From CAZUAQ01 sp964618455 (GTDB lineage: Bacteria > Planctomycetota > Phycisphaerae > UBA1845 > PWPN01): a DNA stretch of 64,000 bases. The notes under the pieces are model-generated. The model saw only the letters and a program-made list of their open reading frames with translations, did no database searches and had not been told where the DNA came from. Below, in pieces: positions 10,901-18,807 of this stretch. Location: contig CAZUAQ010000001.1 in the NCBI GenBank assembly GCA_964618455.1, positions 62,001-126,000 on the forward strand, read 5' to 3'. The position numbers and the translations under genes were made by a program. How positions within the stretch are numbered: the first letter of the stretch is position 1; every line of letters begins with the position of its first letter.

Positions 10901-11482
10901 GATCGGCACCTGCTGATCCGTACCCCAAAGCCCCATCTCGCTCTGGGCCTCGATGCAGGCATTGACCGCCGCCTTGATCTGCAGAATGTCCTGGCAGGTC
11001 TCGACGAGCAACCCATCGACGCCGACTCCCGGGCCGCCATGGAGCAGGGCCAGGGCCAGCGCCCGGTAGCTTTCCACGAGCTTGTCGTAGGAAATCTGCC
11101 CCAGGGTCACAAGCTTCGTGCCCGGGCCCATCGAGCCCAGCACGAAACGCGGCTTCTCCGGTGTGGAATGCTTCTCCGCCGCCTCGCGGGCGTTCCGCAC
11201 CGCCGCACGGTTGATCTCGTCTACCCGGTCCTGGAGATCGAACTCCGTGAGCACGTGCGGCATCCCGCCAAATGTGTTGGTCTCGACCGCGTCAGCCCCC
11301 GCCTCGTAGAAGGCTTCGTGAATCTCCCGGATCACGTCCGGCCGGGTCACGTTCAGAATCTCGGAGCAGTTTTCGAGGTCGTCGTAGTCGCTCAGGGGAA
11401 GATCGTACTCGTGGATCATCGTGCCCATGGCACCATCCAGGATCAACACGCGCTCATCCATTAATTTCAGCAATTTACTCAT
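7952..11482 (-). CDS. metH: Cobalamin-dependent methionine synthase
   Basis: A 1176-residue protein with all four MetH modules. The homocysteine-binding barrel (residues 10-310) has zinc ligands C231, C297 and C298 (GGCCGTTP). The methyltetrahydrofolate pterin-binding domain spans about 345-610. The cap plus cobalamin domain (about 640-880) carries DVHDIGKN, with H737 as the lower cobalt ligand. The C-terminal reactivation domain (about 960-1176) contains RFSFGYPAVPE and LTENWQIDPEQS. It transfers the methyl group of 5-methyl-THF to homocysteine to make methionine. An Ala/Glu/Pro-rich linker (about 880-930) precedes the reactivation domain. The frame opens at GTG 11515, but ATG 11482 gives the usual MetH N-terminus and is preferred. 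No cobalamin or SAM riboswitch was recognised upstream. It is convergent with the TPR gene. Confidence 0.95.
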   Translation of the reverse strand: MSKLLKLMDERVLILDGAMGTMIHEYDLPLSDYDDLENCSEILNVTRPDVIREIHEAFYEAGADAVETNTFGGMPHVLTEFDLQDRVDEINRAAVRNAREAAEKHSTPEKPRFVLGSMGPGTKLVTLGQISYDKLVESYRALALALLHGGPGVGVDGLLVETCQDILQIKAAVNACIEAQSEMGLWGTDQQVPILVSITIEQTGTMLVGADVAAAVTAVAQLPVDAIGMNCATGPKEMTEHLLYLGQNSPKRVSLFPNAGLPQLIDGETVFPLAPDAMAEQVAELVERGGVSLIGGCCGTTPDHIRAIATKIGTRPPANREVQHTPSVSSLYGSTEYRQDNSLLNVGERCNASGSRKFKRLLEEEAWDEIISIARDQMKEGSHVLDVNVDYAGRDNAADMAHLVSLLVRQVDAPLMLDSTQPATIEAGLKHAGGKCIINSANLEDGEEKFAEMCRLARTYGAGLVLGTIDEDPEEAMARTAERKLSIAKRMHKMATEKYGLREEDLMFDPLVLPISTGMEKDRRSGLETIEGTRAIHEALPACQLTCGLSNISFGLKPAARQVLNSAFLHELTEAGLTSAILHVSKILPRNRVDDALWDAALDVIYDRRENSDPLQAFIDLFPDDAAEQSMREELDDLPLEERMQRHIIDGEKKHLAETLDEALEKYPPLDIVNNHLLAGMKVVGELFGSGQMQLPFVLQSAEVMKMAVAHLEPHMEKVEGQSKGVIVLATVKGDVHDIGKNLVDIILTNNGYTVHNLGIKQPVANIVEAWREHKADAIGMSGLLVKSVNVMEENLREMAKDGIDVPILLGGAALARHYCESYLRGIYAEGGGKVYYGLDAFAGLHLMDEIMAGQLPKLDAEIEERLQKRADSEKKASAARKEPAPTPEGETGGAAVAVAASARSDVATDVAIPAPPFWGSRLIETFPLEEIYPYVNKVALYRGQWMFKKGKMSDEDYQAQLRDQIEPLFEQLCRRCIDESILHPGVVYGYYPCNSDGNDLIIYDPEDHDREVERFSWPRQNGRKHLCVSDFFRSVDSGEKDVIGMTCVTMGRAISELTQKLFASDNYSEYLYMHGMGVETAEALAELWHKKMREELGIAGDDSPEIRHLFTQKYRGSRFSFGYPAVPEMSDQEKLFRLLDAGRIGCVLTENWQIDPEQSTSAIVVHHPEAKYFNV

Positions 11483-11766
11483 AGAGTCCAACCTGGTAAG
11501 GGGTCTCTGACTCACCCAATATCGTGCCGAATCGGGTGCTCAGGCGACTTTGCGGGACTCAGAACGCCATTCTCTCCCTCCCAAGCCGTAGCATCAGGAA
11601 GACAATCCGGTTCTAAGTCATTGTTAATTATGAGACTATGATGGGTTATGCCAATACAGGCATAGATGCACCCCATCGTCCGGGGGCTTCTCCCGGCCCT
11701 TCAGCAGTATATCCGGATAAACGGATATGGTCCACTGCCGATTCGATTCATCGGCATCTTCGCCCA

Positions 11767-11772
11767 TATAAT
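11767..11772 (+). promoter_or_regulatory. Candidate -10 element, possibly for a leaderless mRNA
   Basis: A perfect TATAAT ends six bases before the ATG at 11779, so transcription would start at or next to the start codon. The matching -35 (TTCGAT, 19 bases upstream) is poor, and no ribosome binding site precedes the ATG. Confidence 0.35.
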
Positions 11773-11778
11773 CGAGCC

Positions 11779-12384
11779 ATGTCCACCGAGCCGTCTCCTC
11801 GAACCGAATCTCCGAACTGGCTCAACCGCTGGGGCTGGGTCCTGGTCATTGCCCTCCCGATTATCGGAGCGGGCTCCGGCATCGCCTATTACGGACAGAC
11901 CACCGACTGGTATTTCCTTCTTCCCGGCCTGCCGCCGGTGGAGCGGTTCCGCGCGGAGCCCGAGAGCATGCACCCCCTGGCCGACGCCCTCGACCTGCCA
12001 CGACCACCCGACGTCAGTGCCTGGCCATATCCGGAAATTCACCCCGTCTACGAGGCCTACGGTCGATTGCGGCGTGATCCGACCGATGCCGATGCCGCCG
12101 GGACGCTCGGGCTGATCCTCGAGGCCTGCGGGGATGTCGAGTCCGGCATCCGGGCATATCGCCGGGCCCTGGAGATCGAGCCGGGCGCCGCGCGATGGGC
12201 CGGGCACCTGGCGAGGGCGATGGAGGACACCGGACGCCCGGAGGAAGCGGCCACCGTTCGCGAACGCTGGGAAGGGAACACGCTTCCCGTGGAGCGCGGC
12301 CTGCGGGAAGAACTCGAGACGTATCGCTCTCCCGGGGTCGCTGAAAAGCCGATGACTTCGCAGTCGGACGCGCCTGATGAATGA
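11779..12384 (+). CDS. Membrane-anchored TPR protein (small)
   Basis: A 201-residue protein with one membrane segment (about residues 19-37, WVLVIALPIIGAGSGIAYY), then a domain with one or two TPR-like helical pairs (GDVESGIRAYRRALEIEPGAARWAGHLARAM, about residues 112-150). The frame is open upstream to 11638, but the internal ATG gives a normal N-terminus and has a TATAAT directly before it. The N-terminal layout (anchor, then a Pro-rich stretch with ALDLPRPPDVS, then TPR) resembles the larger TPR protein at 14327, and the two flank a CRTAC1-like lipoprotein, suggesting a common module. No enzyme motif is present and the specific function is unknown. Confidence 0.7.
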   Translation: MSTEPSPRTESPNWLNRWGWVLVIALPIIGAGSGIAYYGQTTDWYFLLPGLPPVERFRAEPESMHPLADALDLPRPPDVSAWPYPEIHPVYEAYGRLRRDPTDADAAGTLGLILEACGDVESGIRAYRRALEIEPGAARWAGHLARAMEDTGRPEEAATVRERWEGNTLPVERGLREELETYRSPGVAEKPMTSQSDAPDE

Positions 12385-12421
12385 GTCAGAGGCTTGGTGG
12401 CTCACCCGCGTTCATGTGGCG

Positions 12422-12451
12422 TTGGCGGCGCCTTGGCGGTGCTCGTATAGT
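12422..12451 (+). promoter_or_regulatory. Possible promoter for the CRTAC1-like gene
   Basis: TTGGCG (12422-12427) and TATAGT (12446-12451) are spaced by 18 bases, 44 bases before the start codon at 12495. The -35 is only a partial match. Confidence 0.35.
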
Positions 12452-12494
12452 CGCCATCTTCTGACTGAAACGAACCTCACATCGTGGCATCAAC

Positions 12495-14276
12495 ATGCAT
12501 CATGACGAATTCAAGAGCATCGGCTTACGCTCCACGACCCTCGTTCTGCTCAGTGGTCTGATGTTGAGCTTCCTTGCAGGTTGTGATCGATCGGAAAGGA
12601 CCCCGGAAGGTTCCTCGTCCACCGATTCGCAGGGAATCGCCTCGAACTCGGAGTTTTCCGGCACATTGCGCGACGTGACCGACAGTTCGGGCATCGACTT
12701 CGTTCATGATCGCCACCAGACCGGGAAGTTCTACTTCCCGGAACTCATGGGCTCGGGCGTGGGTGTGCTCGATTTCGACAACGACGGCTGGTACGACCTC
12801 TACTTCGTGCAGAGCGGCCGGTTCGCGTCCGACGAAGGGGAATCCGATACCGCGCTGCCCTCGGATCAACTCTATCGCAATCTCGGCGACGGCACGTTTG
12901 CCAACGTGACCGACCAGGCCGGCATCCAGGTCACCGGCTACGGCATGGGCGTGGTCTGCGGCGATATCGACAACGACGGCTGGACCGATATCTACGTGTA
13001 CAACGTGGGCCCCGATGTGCTGCTGCGGAACAACGGCGACGGTACGTTCACCGATGTCACCACGGCGGCGGGGCTGGGCTGTCCCCGCTGGGGGGACGGG
13101 GCGGCGTTCCTGGACTACGACGGTGACGGCTATCTCGATCTGTTCGTCTGCAATTACGTGGAGTGGCGGCCGGAGATCGATATCGAATGCTATCCCGAGG
13201 ATACCGCCAGAAGGGACTACTGCGGTCCGCTGATCTACAAGGCGGAGCCGGACACGCTCTATCGCAACAACGGCGACGGCACGTTCACCGACGTGAGCAG
13301 GCAGGTGGGCCTGGAGGCGATGCCGGGGTCGGGTATGGGCGTCGGCGTGGCGGACTTCACCGGCAATGGCGGGCAGGACATCTACATCGGCAACGATGCC
13401 CGACCGAATCATTTGCTGGTCATGAACGAGTCGGGTGTCTTCGTCGATCGTGCCTCCGAATATCAATGTGCCACCAATGCCGCCGGGCGCATGCAGTCCA
13501 GCATGGGCATCACCATCGAGGATTTCGATCACAATGGCGGGTTCGATCTTCTCCTCGGTCACGTCTATCGCGACCCGAACACACTGTACCTGCACCGCGG
13601 CAACTACTTCGAAGATGTCAGCCTACGGGTGAAGCTGAACGCGTTGACGCTGCGCGTGACGACGTTCGGCATCAGCGTTCTCGATCTGCTGAACGACGGG
13701 CGGATGCAGTTCTACTTCGCCAACGGCAAAGTGAACCTGACGGACAAGGAAATCCCGGACGAGAAAGAGCCCTACGCCGAGCAGGATCTGCTGCTGGCAT
13801 GGTCGTATGACGAGGAACGTTTCACCGACATCAGCCCGGCCGTTCATCTCGAAGCGATGCCTGTCGGCGTGACGCGCGGCACCGCCGTGCTGGACTACGA
13901 CAATGACGGCGACATGGACCTGGTGGCGTGCGACAACCATGCCCGCCCGCGGCTGCTGCGTTGCGAAGCACCGACGTCGAACCGTTACCTTCAGGTGCGC
14001 TGCATCGGCCCGGACGGCAAGCGCGACCATTACGGTGCGGTCGTGGAAGCCAGGGTCGGCAAGACGGTGCGAACGCGGCAGGTGTACGTGGCGGTGAGTT
14101 ATTGCAGCAGCGCCGACCCGCGCGTACACTTCGGTCTCGGGAAATCGGACGTCGTGGACAGCCTCACCGTGCGCTGGATCGACGGCAAGCGAAGCACCTG
14201 GCGGGATGTGCCCGCCGATCAGCTCTTCGTCGCGCGCTATGATGATCCCGAGGCGCCCCCGAGCGATCCTGACTGA
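12495..14276 (+). CDS. CRTAC1-family lipoprotein (FG-GAP/VCBS repeats plus ASPIC/UnbV domain)
   Basis: A 593-residue secreted protein. The signal peptide ends in a lipobox (LAGC, Cys near residue 29), predicting lipid anchoring after LspA cleavage. Seven FG-GAP-like blades follow, each with an Asp-rich, calcium-binding-type loop (DFDNDGWYD, DIDNDGWTD, DYDGDGYLD, DYDNDGDMD and others), expected to form a beta-propeller. The C-terminus is an ASPIC/UnbV domain (about residues 500-585, with YLQVRCIG, YGAVVEAR and HFGLGK). CRTAC1-like proteins are usually extracellular binding or adhesion proteins. The gene sits between two membrane-anchored TPR genes on the same strand (gaps 110 and 50 bases), a recurrent planctomycete arrangement. 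The ligand is unknown. Repeat loops vary (DFTGNGGQD, DLLNDGRMQ), so some blades may not bind calcium. Confidence 0.9.
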   Translation: MHHDEFKSIGLRSTTLVLLSGLMLSFLAGCDRSERTPEGSSSTDSQGIASNSEFSGTLRDVTDSSGIDFVHDRHQTGKFYFPELMGSGVGVLDFDNDGWYDLYFVQSGRFASDEGESDTALPSDQLYRNLGDGTFANVTDQAGIQVTGYGMGVVCGDIDNDGWTDIYVYNVGPDVLLRNNGDGTFTDVTTAAGLGCPRWGDGAAFLDYDGDGYLDLFVCNYVEWRPEIDIECYPEDTARRDYCGPLIYKAEPDTLYRNNGDGTFTDVSRQVGLEAMPGSGMGVGVADFTGNGGQDIYIGNDARPNHLLVMNESGVFVDRASEYQCATNAAGRMQSSMGITIEDFDHNGGFDLLLGHVYRDPNTLYLHRGNYFEDVSLRVKLNALTLRVTTFGISVLDLLNDGRMQFYFANGKVNLTDKEIPDEKEPYAEQDLLLAWSYDEERFTDISPAVHLEAMPVGVTRGTAVLDYDNDGDMDLVACDNHARPRLLRCEAPTSNRYLQVRCIGPDGKRDHYGAVVEARVGKTVRTRQVYVAVSYCSSADPRVHFGLGKSDVVDSLTVRWIDGKRSTWRDVPADQLFVARYDDPEAPPSDPD

Positions 14277-14326
14277 ACCCATTCGTCCGAATATCCATTG
14301 AACATCTCAACAATTGGACCCATCCC

Positions 14327-15988
14327 ATGCCGGAAGAACCTACGGAATCACACGAGACGCAGCCCGAGGCATCGAACAGCAACGAGATCAGCAACGACGC
14401 GGACGCGCCTGAAAAGCAGGAAGAGGTGAACGGCGACAAGTCGAATCGTTCGCTGCTGGGATTCATCAAGTACCGTTGGCGCGGCATTGTGAGCCTGTCG
14501 TTCTTCCTCGCTGCTATTCTGTACTATGTCACGGCGAAGGGGCAGATTTACGGGGTGGTCTTCTTTCCCCACACCGGTCCGGATGGCCCGCTGACACTGG
14601 TCATCACATTGCCCGACATGGGCGACCTGGAGGACTTCCGCGAGGATCCCTCGCCGGCCGCCGAAATCAGTCAGAAGCTTCATCTTCCTGAACTGCCGGA
14701 CCTCACCGAGTTCGACCCCGCCGCGCAGAAACATTTCTACGATCTCTTCGCCTTGATCCGGCAGAACCCGAAGAACCCTGAGATCTACGGCGTGCTGGGG
14801 CAACTCTATCAAGCGCAGAATCTCGAGGAGCGGGCCGAATCCCTCTATCGCCGGACGATCGACCGGATGCCGGATGATCATCGATGGCACTACCTGCTCG
14901 GCACGCTGCTGGCCGAGCAGGGCCAAAGCGATGAAGCCGCCCGGGCGCTCGCGACAGCAAGTGAGCACGACCCCAGCTACGCCGCCGTGTGGATTCGCCT
15001 GTCGCAACATGCGATCGAGAACGGCAAGCCGGAAGAGGCCATCGCCCATGTCGACAAGTTCATCGCCCTGCGCCCGGAGGATCCTTACGGCTACGTTCGA
15101 CGCGCCCAGTTGCAGCAGGGCCTGGAGCGATGGGACACGATGCGCGAGGATCTCGAAACGGCACGCCGGCTCGGGCCGATCGGGCCGCTGGGCCATCGGC
15201 TCTTGAGTATCGTCTACAGGCAGTTGGGATCCGACGAAGAGGCAGAGGTGCACGCCAAACTCGCCCTTGATCGAACCCTTCAGCAAGCGAATCTGGAGGA
15301 TCCGCTCGTGGACGCCGTGCGATTGCTCACCACGACGCGCTATCCGGATCTACAGCGGTTTGAGCAGTTCTTGGCAGCGGGCAAGCTGGCGGAGGCCGCC
15401 GAACTCGGCCAGGCGATCATGGGCAAGTACGAGGATGACCCGGTGGTGTTCGGTCGCAACGCCACGCAACTGGCCGCGTGCCTGCGGGGGCTCGGTCAAT
15501 TTCAGGAAGCCCTGGACTGGGTGCAGCGTGCCCAGAAAGCTTCTCCGGATCGTCCGGAAACCTACACCACCGCCGGCTGGATCTACCTGGATTTGAACCA
15601 GCCGGAAGACGCGCTTAAACAGGCCCAGGCCGCGTTGGAAATCGAAGAGAATGCGGCGGACGCCTACTTCGTTCGGGGCAACGCTTACATGCAGTTGGCG
15701 GTGCGCGAGGGGGCCCTGGTACACGGCTCCCATTCGCCGAAAGTGCGGGAGCCGATCGGCCGGGCCGTCGAGGCGTTCGATCGCTGCGTCGCGTTGAATC
15801 CGGTTCGGCTGCACTACCTCATGGGGGCGGCCAAGGCACATGGCATGGCCGGGCAGCCACGCAAGGTGATCGAACTGATGGAGACCGCGCTTGAAGTCGA
15901 GCCTGGTTTTCCGCAGGCGCTTCAGATGAAGGCGATTGCCGAACGCCAGCTCGCGGCGGCGACTCAGCCCGCCACCATTCCGGAATAA
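14327..15988 (+). CDS. Membrane-anchored TPR protein
   Basis: A 553-residue protein. It has an acidic, probably disordered N-terminus (residues 1-40), one membrane segment (about 49-66, WRGIVSLSFFLAAILYYV), and a Pro/Asp-rich spacer ending in LHLPELPDLTEFD that echoes the spacer of the TPR protein at 11779. About eight TPR units follow (residues 140-545), including GVLGQLYQAQNLEERAESLY and TTAGWIYLDLNQPEDALKQAQ. It lies 50 bases after the CRTAC1-like lipoprotein, probably in the same transcript. The TPR face should be periplasmic or extracytoplasmic and may hold the lipoprotein partner; that is inference from adjacency. The start ATG lacks a strong ribosome site, and a second unit is not required upstream. 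Confidence 0.85.
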   Translation: MPEEPTESHETQPEASNSNEISNDADAPEKQEEVNGDKSNRSLLGFIKYRWRGIVSLSFFLAAILYYVTAKGQIYGVVFFPHTGPDGPLTLVITLPDMGDLEDFREDPSPAAEISQKLHLPELPDLTEFDPAAQKHFYDLFALIRQNPKNPEIYGVLGQLYQAQNLEERAESLYRRTIDRMPDDHRWHYLLGTLLAEQGQSDEAARALATASEHDPSYAAVWIRLSQHAIENGKPEEAIAHVDKFIALRPEDPYGYVRRAQLQQGLERWDTMREDLETARRLGPIGPLGHRLLSIVYRQLGSDEEAEVHAKLALDRTLQQANLEDPLVDAVRLLTTTRYPDLQRFEQFLAAGKLAEAAELGQAIMGKYEDDPVVFGRNATQLAACLRGLGQFQEALDWVQRAQKASPDRPETYTTAGWIYLDLNQPEDALKQAQAALEIEENAADAYFVRGNAYMQLAVREGALVHGSHSPKVREPIGRAVEAFDRCVALNPVRLHYLMGAAKAHGMAGQPRKVIELMETALEVEPGFPQALQMKAIAERQLAAATQPATIPE

Positions 15989-16125
15989 GCACGAGGGTGA
16001 GAGCTTCCGCCGCACGGTTCCGAGGGCCATGGCAGTCCGAGGACCATGGCGGCACGTGGGGGGAGATTGCAGCTTCCTGCCAGATCCCCTGTCCCAGGAC
16101 AGGATTTCAGCAGCGAACTTCGGGC

Positions 16126-16166
16126 GCAAAAAAACGTGCGAGCTACCGATCGGTAACTCGCACGTT
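16126..16166 (-). terminator. Rho-independent terminator of the PEP-CTERM gene
   Basis: A perfect 10-base stem (16133-16142 with 16157-16166, AACGTGCGAG) encloses a second palindrome (TACCGATCGGTA). On the minus strand the stem is followed by seven T residues. It lies about 50 bases beyond the stop codon of the gene at 16217. Confidence 0.85.
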
Positions 16167-16216
16167 CATAGTCATGTCAGAAGGTCTTACGAATCGATGA
16201 TCCGCAAATACCCTTC

Positions 16217-16789
16217 TTAGCGACGCCGACGACGCATGATCAGCGGCATACCGGCCAAGCCGAGGAGGGCCAGGCTGGTGGGCTCGGGCGTAACTTCGAA
16301 GGCGTCGAAGTTGAGGCCGCCACCGTTGGCGAAGGTGATGTCCATCACGATGGTGAGCGTGCCGCTCGGGACGGGGCCGGACCAGGTGACGTTCATCTCG
16401 GCGGTCTGCGTGTTGTTCTCGCGCCATTCCGTGATCAGCGTACCGGTCGCGAAGTCGCCGTCGTAGATCTGGACGCCGCCTTCCCAGCCACCCCAGGTGA
16501 AGCCACCGGCACTGAACCAGCCGGAGAAGTCCACATCACCCGGAATCGACGTCACGTCGACTTCCTGGTAGGTGCGGATGGGCGAACCGCCCGAAGCACC
16601 GGCCCAGTGGCTGCCGCCATCGGGGGGATTCCAGGCCGGGACCGTGTTATCGATGCCCATCGAGTTCGCCGCATCGGTCCAACCGGCCGTGCTGCCACCA
16701 TTGTCCTCGAAGCTGCCGTTGTTGACGAGATTCGCCAGCACGGGCGTGGCCACAAGGCACACCAAAGCCAAAGCAAGTCTGATCTTCAT
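16217..16789 (-). CDS. PEP-CTERM sorting-domain protein
   Basis: A 190-residue exported protein. The signal peptide (residues 1-19, ending PVLA) is followed by NLVNNGSFEDNGG, typical of planctomycete PEP-CTERM proteins with a jelly-roll-like carbohydrate-binding fold. The tail is the sorting signal: TPEPTSLALLGLAG, a hydrophobic segment, and an Arg cluster (MRRRRR). Exosortase is expected to recognise the PEP motif and process the tail. GGAGGAG lies just upstream of the ATG. Expression appears to start from a consensus promoter about 240 bases upstream and ends at a strong hairpin terminator, so it is monocistronic. The binding target is unknown. Confidence 0.9.
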   Translation of the reverse strand: MKIRLALALVCLVATPVLANLVNNGSFEDNGGSTAGWTDAANSMGIDNTVPAWNPPDGGSHWAGASGGSPIRTYQEVDVTSIPGDVDFSGWFSAGGFTWGGWEGGVQIYDGDFATGTLITEWRENNTQTAEMNVTWSGPVPSGTLTIVMDITFANGGGLNFDAFEVTPEPTSLALLGLAGMPLIMRRRRR

Positions 16790-16850
16790 TTCTAACTCCT
16801 CCCAAAAGAGACGTGTTTTCCGCGATTCAAATCTGACGGTATTTCCTCTC

Positions 16851-16870
16851 GATCAAGCCCGCGCTTGATC
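16851..16870 (-). promoter_or_regulatory. Hairpin in the PEP-CTERM 5' leader
   Basis: A perfect 8-base inverted repeat (GATCAAGC / GCTTGATC) with a 4-base loop sits in the predicted leader of the gene starting at 16789. A second, bulged hairpin (CCGCC...GGCGG) lies at 16913-16934. Neither matches a riboswitch class that I recognise. Confidence 0.45.
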
Positions 16871-17033
16871 CGCTTTAACGCATCATGACGTTTCGAGGTA
16901 TTCCAGGAATTTCCGCCCGATTCTTATCAGGCGGCACTCGTTCAAACGGAATGACCTGAAACCAAGATTTGTCAGGCTCTCGGGACTTCCCGAAAATTCA
17001 TTGGAAGTGAGAGATTCTCCGACTCACGCTTTG

Positions 17034-17062
17034 ATTATGTCCGATTGACGAAATCATGTCAA
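17034..17062 (-). promoter_or_regulatory. Consensus promoter for the PEP-CTERM gene
   Basis: Reading the minus strand, TTGACA (17062-17057) and CATAAT (17039-17034) are separated by exactly 17 bases. The predicted transcript would carry a leader of roughly 240 bases before the start codon at 16789. The spacer contains an inverted repeat of the -35 region (GATTGAC / GTCAATC, 17043-17064) that could serve as an operator. Confidence 0.7.
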
Positions 17063-17456
17063 TCCCCTTTTTGACTTTTCTTCAATATCGTCTCGCACGG
17101 AGCCTTATTGTAAATTATTGTAATTCAGCATCTTACGATCCATGGGCGGATATACCCAGTTCATTTGGCGGGGAAGAGACCCCACATTTTCCGGGAAGCA
17201 GCATGGTGGGGTGTCTGGATTCGAGACACGTGGGAAACTGCGCGATCAAGGGTTTGATGCGCTACTGGATTTCTAAGAAAACTAATGGATATTGTGGTCT
17301 CTTATTCGGGAAGTCGGCGGTGTCGGGACCCGGCGTGGGGGGCTGTGACAGGTCAGGTGGGTACAGGGCGGACAGGGGCGATCGGACGTCGGATGGCCGA
17401 AGGTGGGGTGGACTGTCCGGGTCGCCGGACACGCGGTCGCGGGACAGGAGACGATG
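17063..17456. other. Intergenic region without recognised gene
   Basis: About 390 bases between the PEP-CTERM promoter and the stop of the epimerase. It holds open frames on both strands, but none has a ribosome site or recognisable protein. The part from 17320 to 17456 is very GC-rich with several short GGAC/GTCC palindromes. Confidence 0.5.
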
Positions 17457-18380
17457 TCAGAGGTCGCCGCGTTCACGCGCCCACCGAATGGCGCGCGGGA
17501 TCCCGGCGGTCAGCGGGACCTGCGGTTCGTAACCGAGCAGTTGTCGCGCCTTGGTAATGTCCGCGACGTATCGCATCACTTCGCCGGGTCGGGCCGGCTC
17601 GTAGCTGACCTCCGGTGTCTTTCCGAGGGCGAGGGCGATGATGTTGACCGCGTCGACGAGCGTGCTGCCCTGGCCGTACGCGAGATTCACGGTCTGGCAG
17701 GTGACCTTGCCCGCCACCAGGGCGTCGATGCCCAGGCACACCCCGTCGATGCAGTCGTCCACATAGGTGAAATCGAAGACTTTTTCCCTGCCGTAAATCA
17801 CGATCGGCTCGTCGCGAGCGATCTTGCCGGCGAACAGCGGCAACACGCGTTCCATGCGGTCCCCGTCATTGTCGTAACGCCCGTAGACGTTGCTGAACCG
17901 GAAGACGAGGTAGGGCAGTTCGTAGCACTCGGCGTAGGAGTAGATGAGAGCCTCGCCGGCGATCTTGCTGGCCGAGTAGGGGCTCTCGGCCACGACAAAG
18001 TCCGCCTCGCCCTCCAGGGTGACGTGGCGGTGAATGTCGCCGTAAACCTCCCGGGAGCTGCCGAAGATGATCGGCGTGCGAGTCTGGCGGGCGTACTCGA
18101 GCACATTGAAGCAGTCGATCACGTTCTCGAGGGCCCGGCGGGGGTGCTCGACCAATTCGAACACCTTGGCATGGGCTGCCAGGTGGATGACGACGTCGAA
18201 GGGGCCTTTGGGGAAGTCCTCAGGCGAGGTCTCGAGCAGGTTGAGCGGCAGCGTCTCGATGCGATCGGTCCAGGTGTTGGGGCGATAATCAATACCCAGC
18301 ACCTCATCCCCGCGTTCCATGAGGCGGAGTGCGAGATTGGTGCCGATCTGGCCACTGGACCCGGTGATCAAGACGCGCAT
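17457..18380 (-). CDS. NAD-dependent nucleotide-sugar epimerase/dehydratase (extended SDR)
   Basis: A 307-residue extended short-chain dehydrogenase. The N-terminal Rossmann motif is MRVLITGSSGQIG (GxxGxxG). The catalytic pair is YSASK (about residues 139-143) with the preceding GSSREVYG supplying the Ser. FRFSNVYGR and FDFTYVDDCIDG are classic epimerase/dehydratase landmarks. Family members (GalE, WbpP, RmlB-like) interconvert UDP- or TDP-sugars for glycans. The start at 18380 has AAAGGAG five bases upstream and gives the canonical N-terminus; the upstream-open frame to 18440 is rejected. It is a single gene flanked by two PEP-CTERM genes. The exact sugar cannot be told. Confidence 0.9.
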   Translation of the reverse strand: MRVLITGSSGQIGTNLALRLMERGDEVLGIDYRPNTWTDRIETLPLNLLETSPEDFPKGPFDVVIHLAAHAKVFELVEHPRRALENVIDCFNVLEYARQTRTPIIFGSSREVYGDIHRHVTLEGEADFVVAESPYSASKIAGEALIYSYAECYELPYLVFRFSNVYGRYDNDGDRMERVLPLFAGKIARDEPIVIYGREKVFDFTYVDDCIDGVCLGIDALVAGKVTCQTVNLAYGQGSTLVDAVNIIALALGKTPEVSYEPARPGEVMRYVADITKARQLLGYEPQVPLTAGIPRAIRWARERGDL

Positions 18381-18592
18381 GGGGACTCCTTTGCCATGGG
18401 GGTGCATTCGCTCGTGCGGGTGTTCCGCCACAAGGGCCATGAGTATATCGGTCGTTTCGGATCCAGGCTATCGCCCGATGCCGGCCCCGGGCTCGATCCG
18501 CAGGGACATGAATCACTCGCTTGTCTCTTCATTACCCATGGCACACAAGGGAACTTGGTAAGTTTTCCAATGGCAATTTGGGGGATGTGCGC

Positions 18593-18621
18593 TTGAAATC
18601 ACCTGGGGACCAAGAGACAAT
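18593..18621 (+). promoter_or_regulatory. Probable promoter for the second PEP-CTERM gene
   Basis: TTGAAA (18593-18598) and GACAAT (18616-18621) are spaced by 17 bases. The leader to the start codon at 18808 would be about 180 bases. Confidence 0.5.
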
Positions 18622-18730
18622 CTAATCCGGAAGTAAGCCGTTTTAGCGGCCGTGCTTCCTCCGGTATCCCGGCGGATCTTGGAGGGGCGACTCAGCTCTG
18701 GCGATCCGCTGAATCACCATGAATCGGTTC

Positions 18731-18748
18731 GTGATGCTTCGGCATCAC
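18731..18748 (+). promoter_or_regulatory. UUCG-capped hairpin in the PEP-CTERM leader
   Basis: GTGATGC / GCATCAC form a perfect 7-base stem around a TTCG tetraloop, 60 bases before the start codon. It is too far upstream to block the ribosome site alone; a role in mRNA stability or regulation is possible. The rest of 18381-18807 shows no gene. Confidence 0.5.
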
Positions 18749-18807
18749 TTGGCATATCTTCAGAGGTTGACGAGTACACACAATCGTCAGAAAGAGGAGG
18801 AAAAAGA

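Noticed and set aside
11483..11640. Cobalamin or SAM riboswitch upstream of metH
   Set aside because: I looked for the conserved box of these classes in the minus-strand leader and did not find it.
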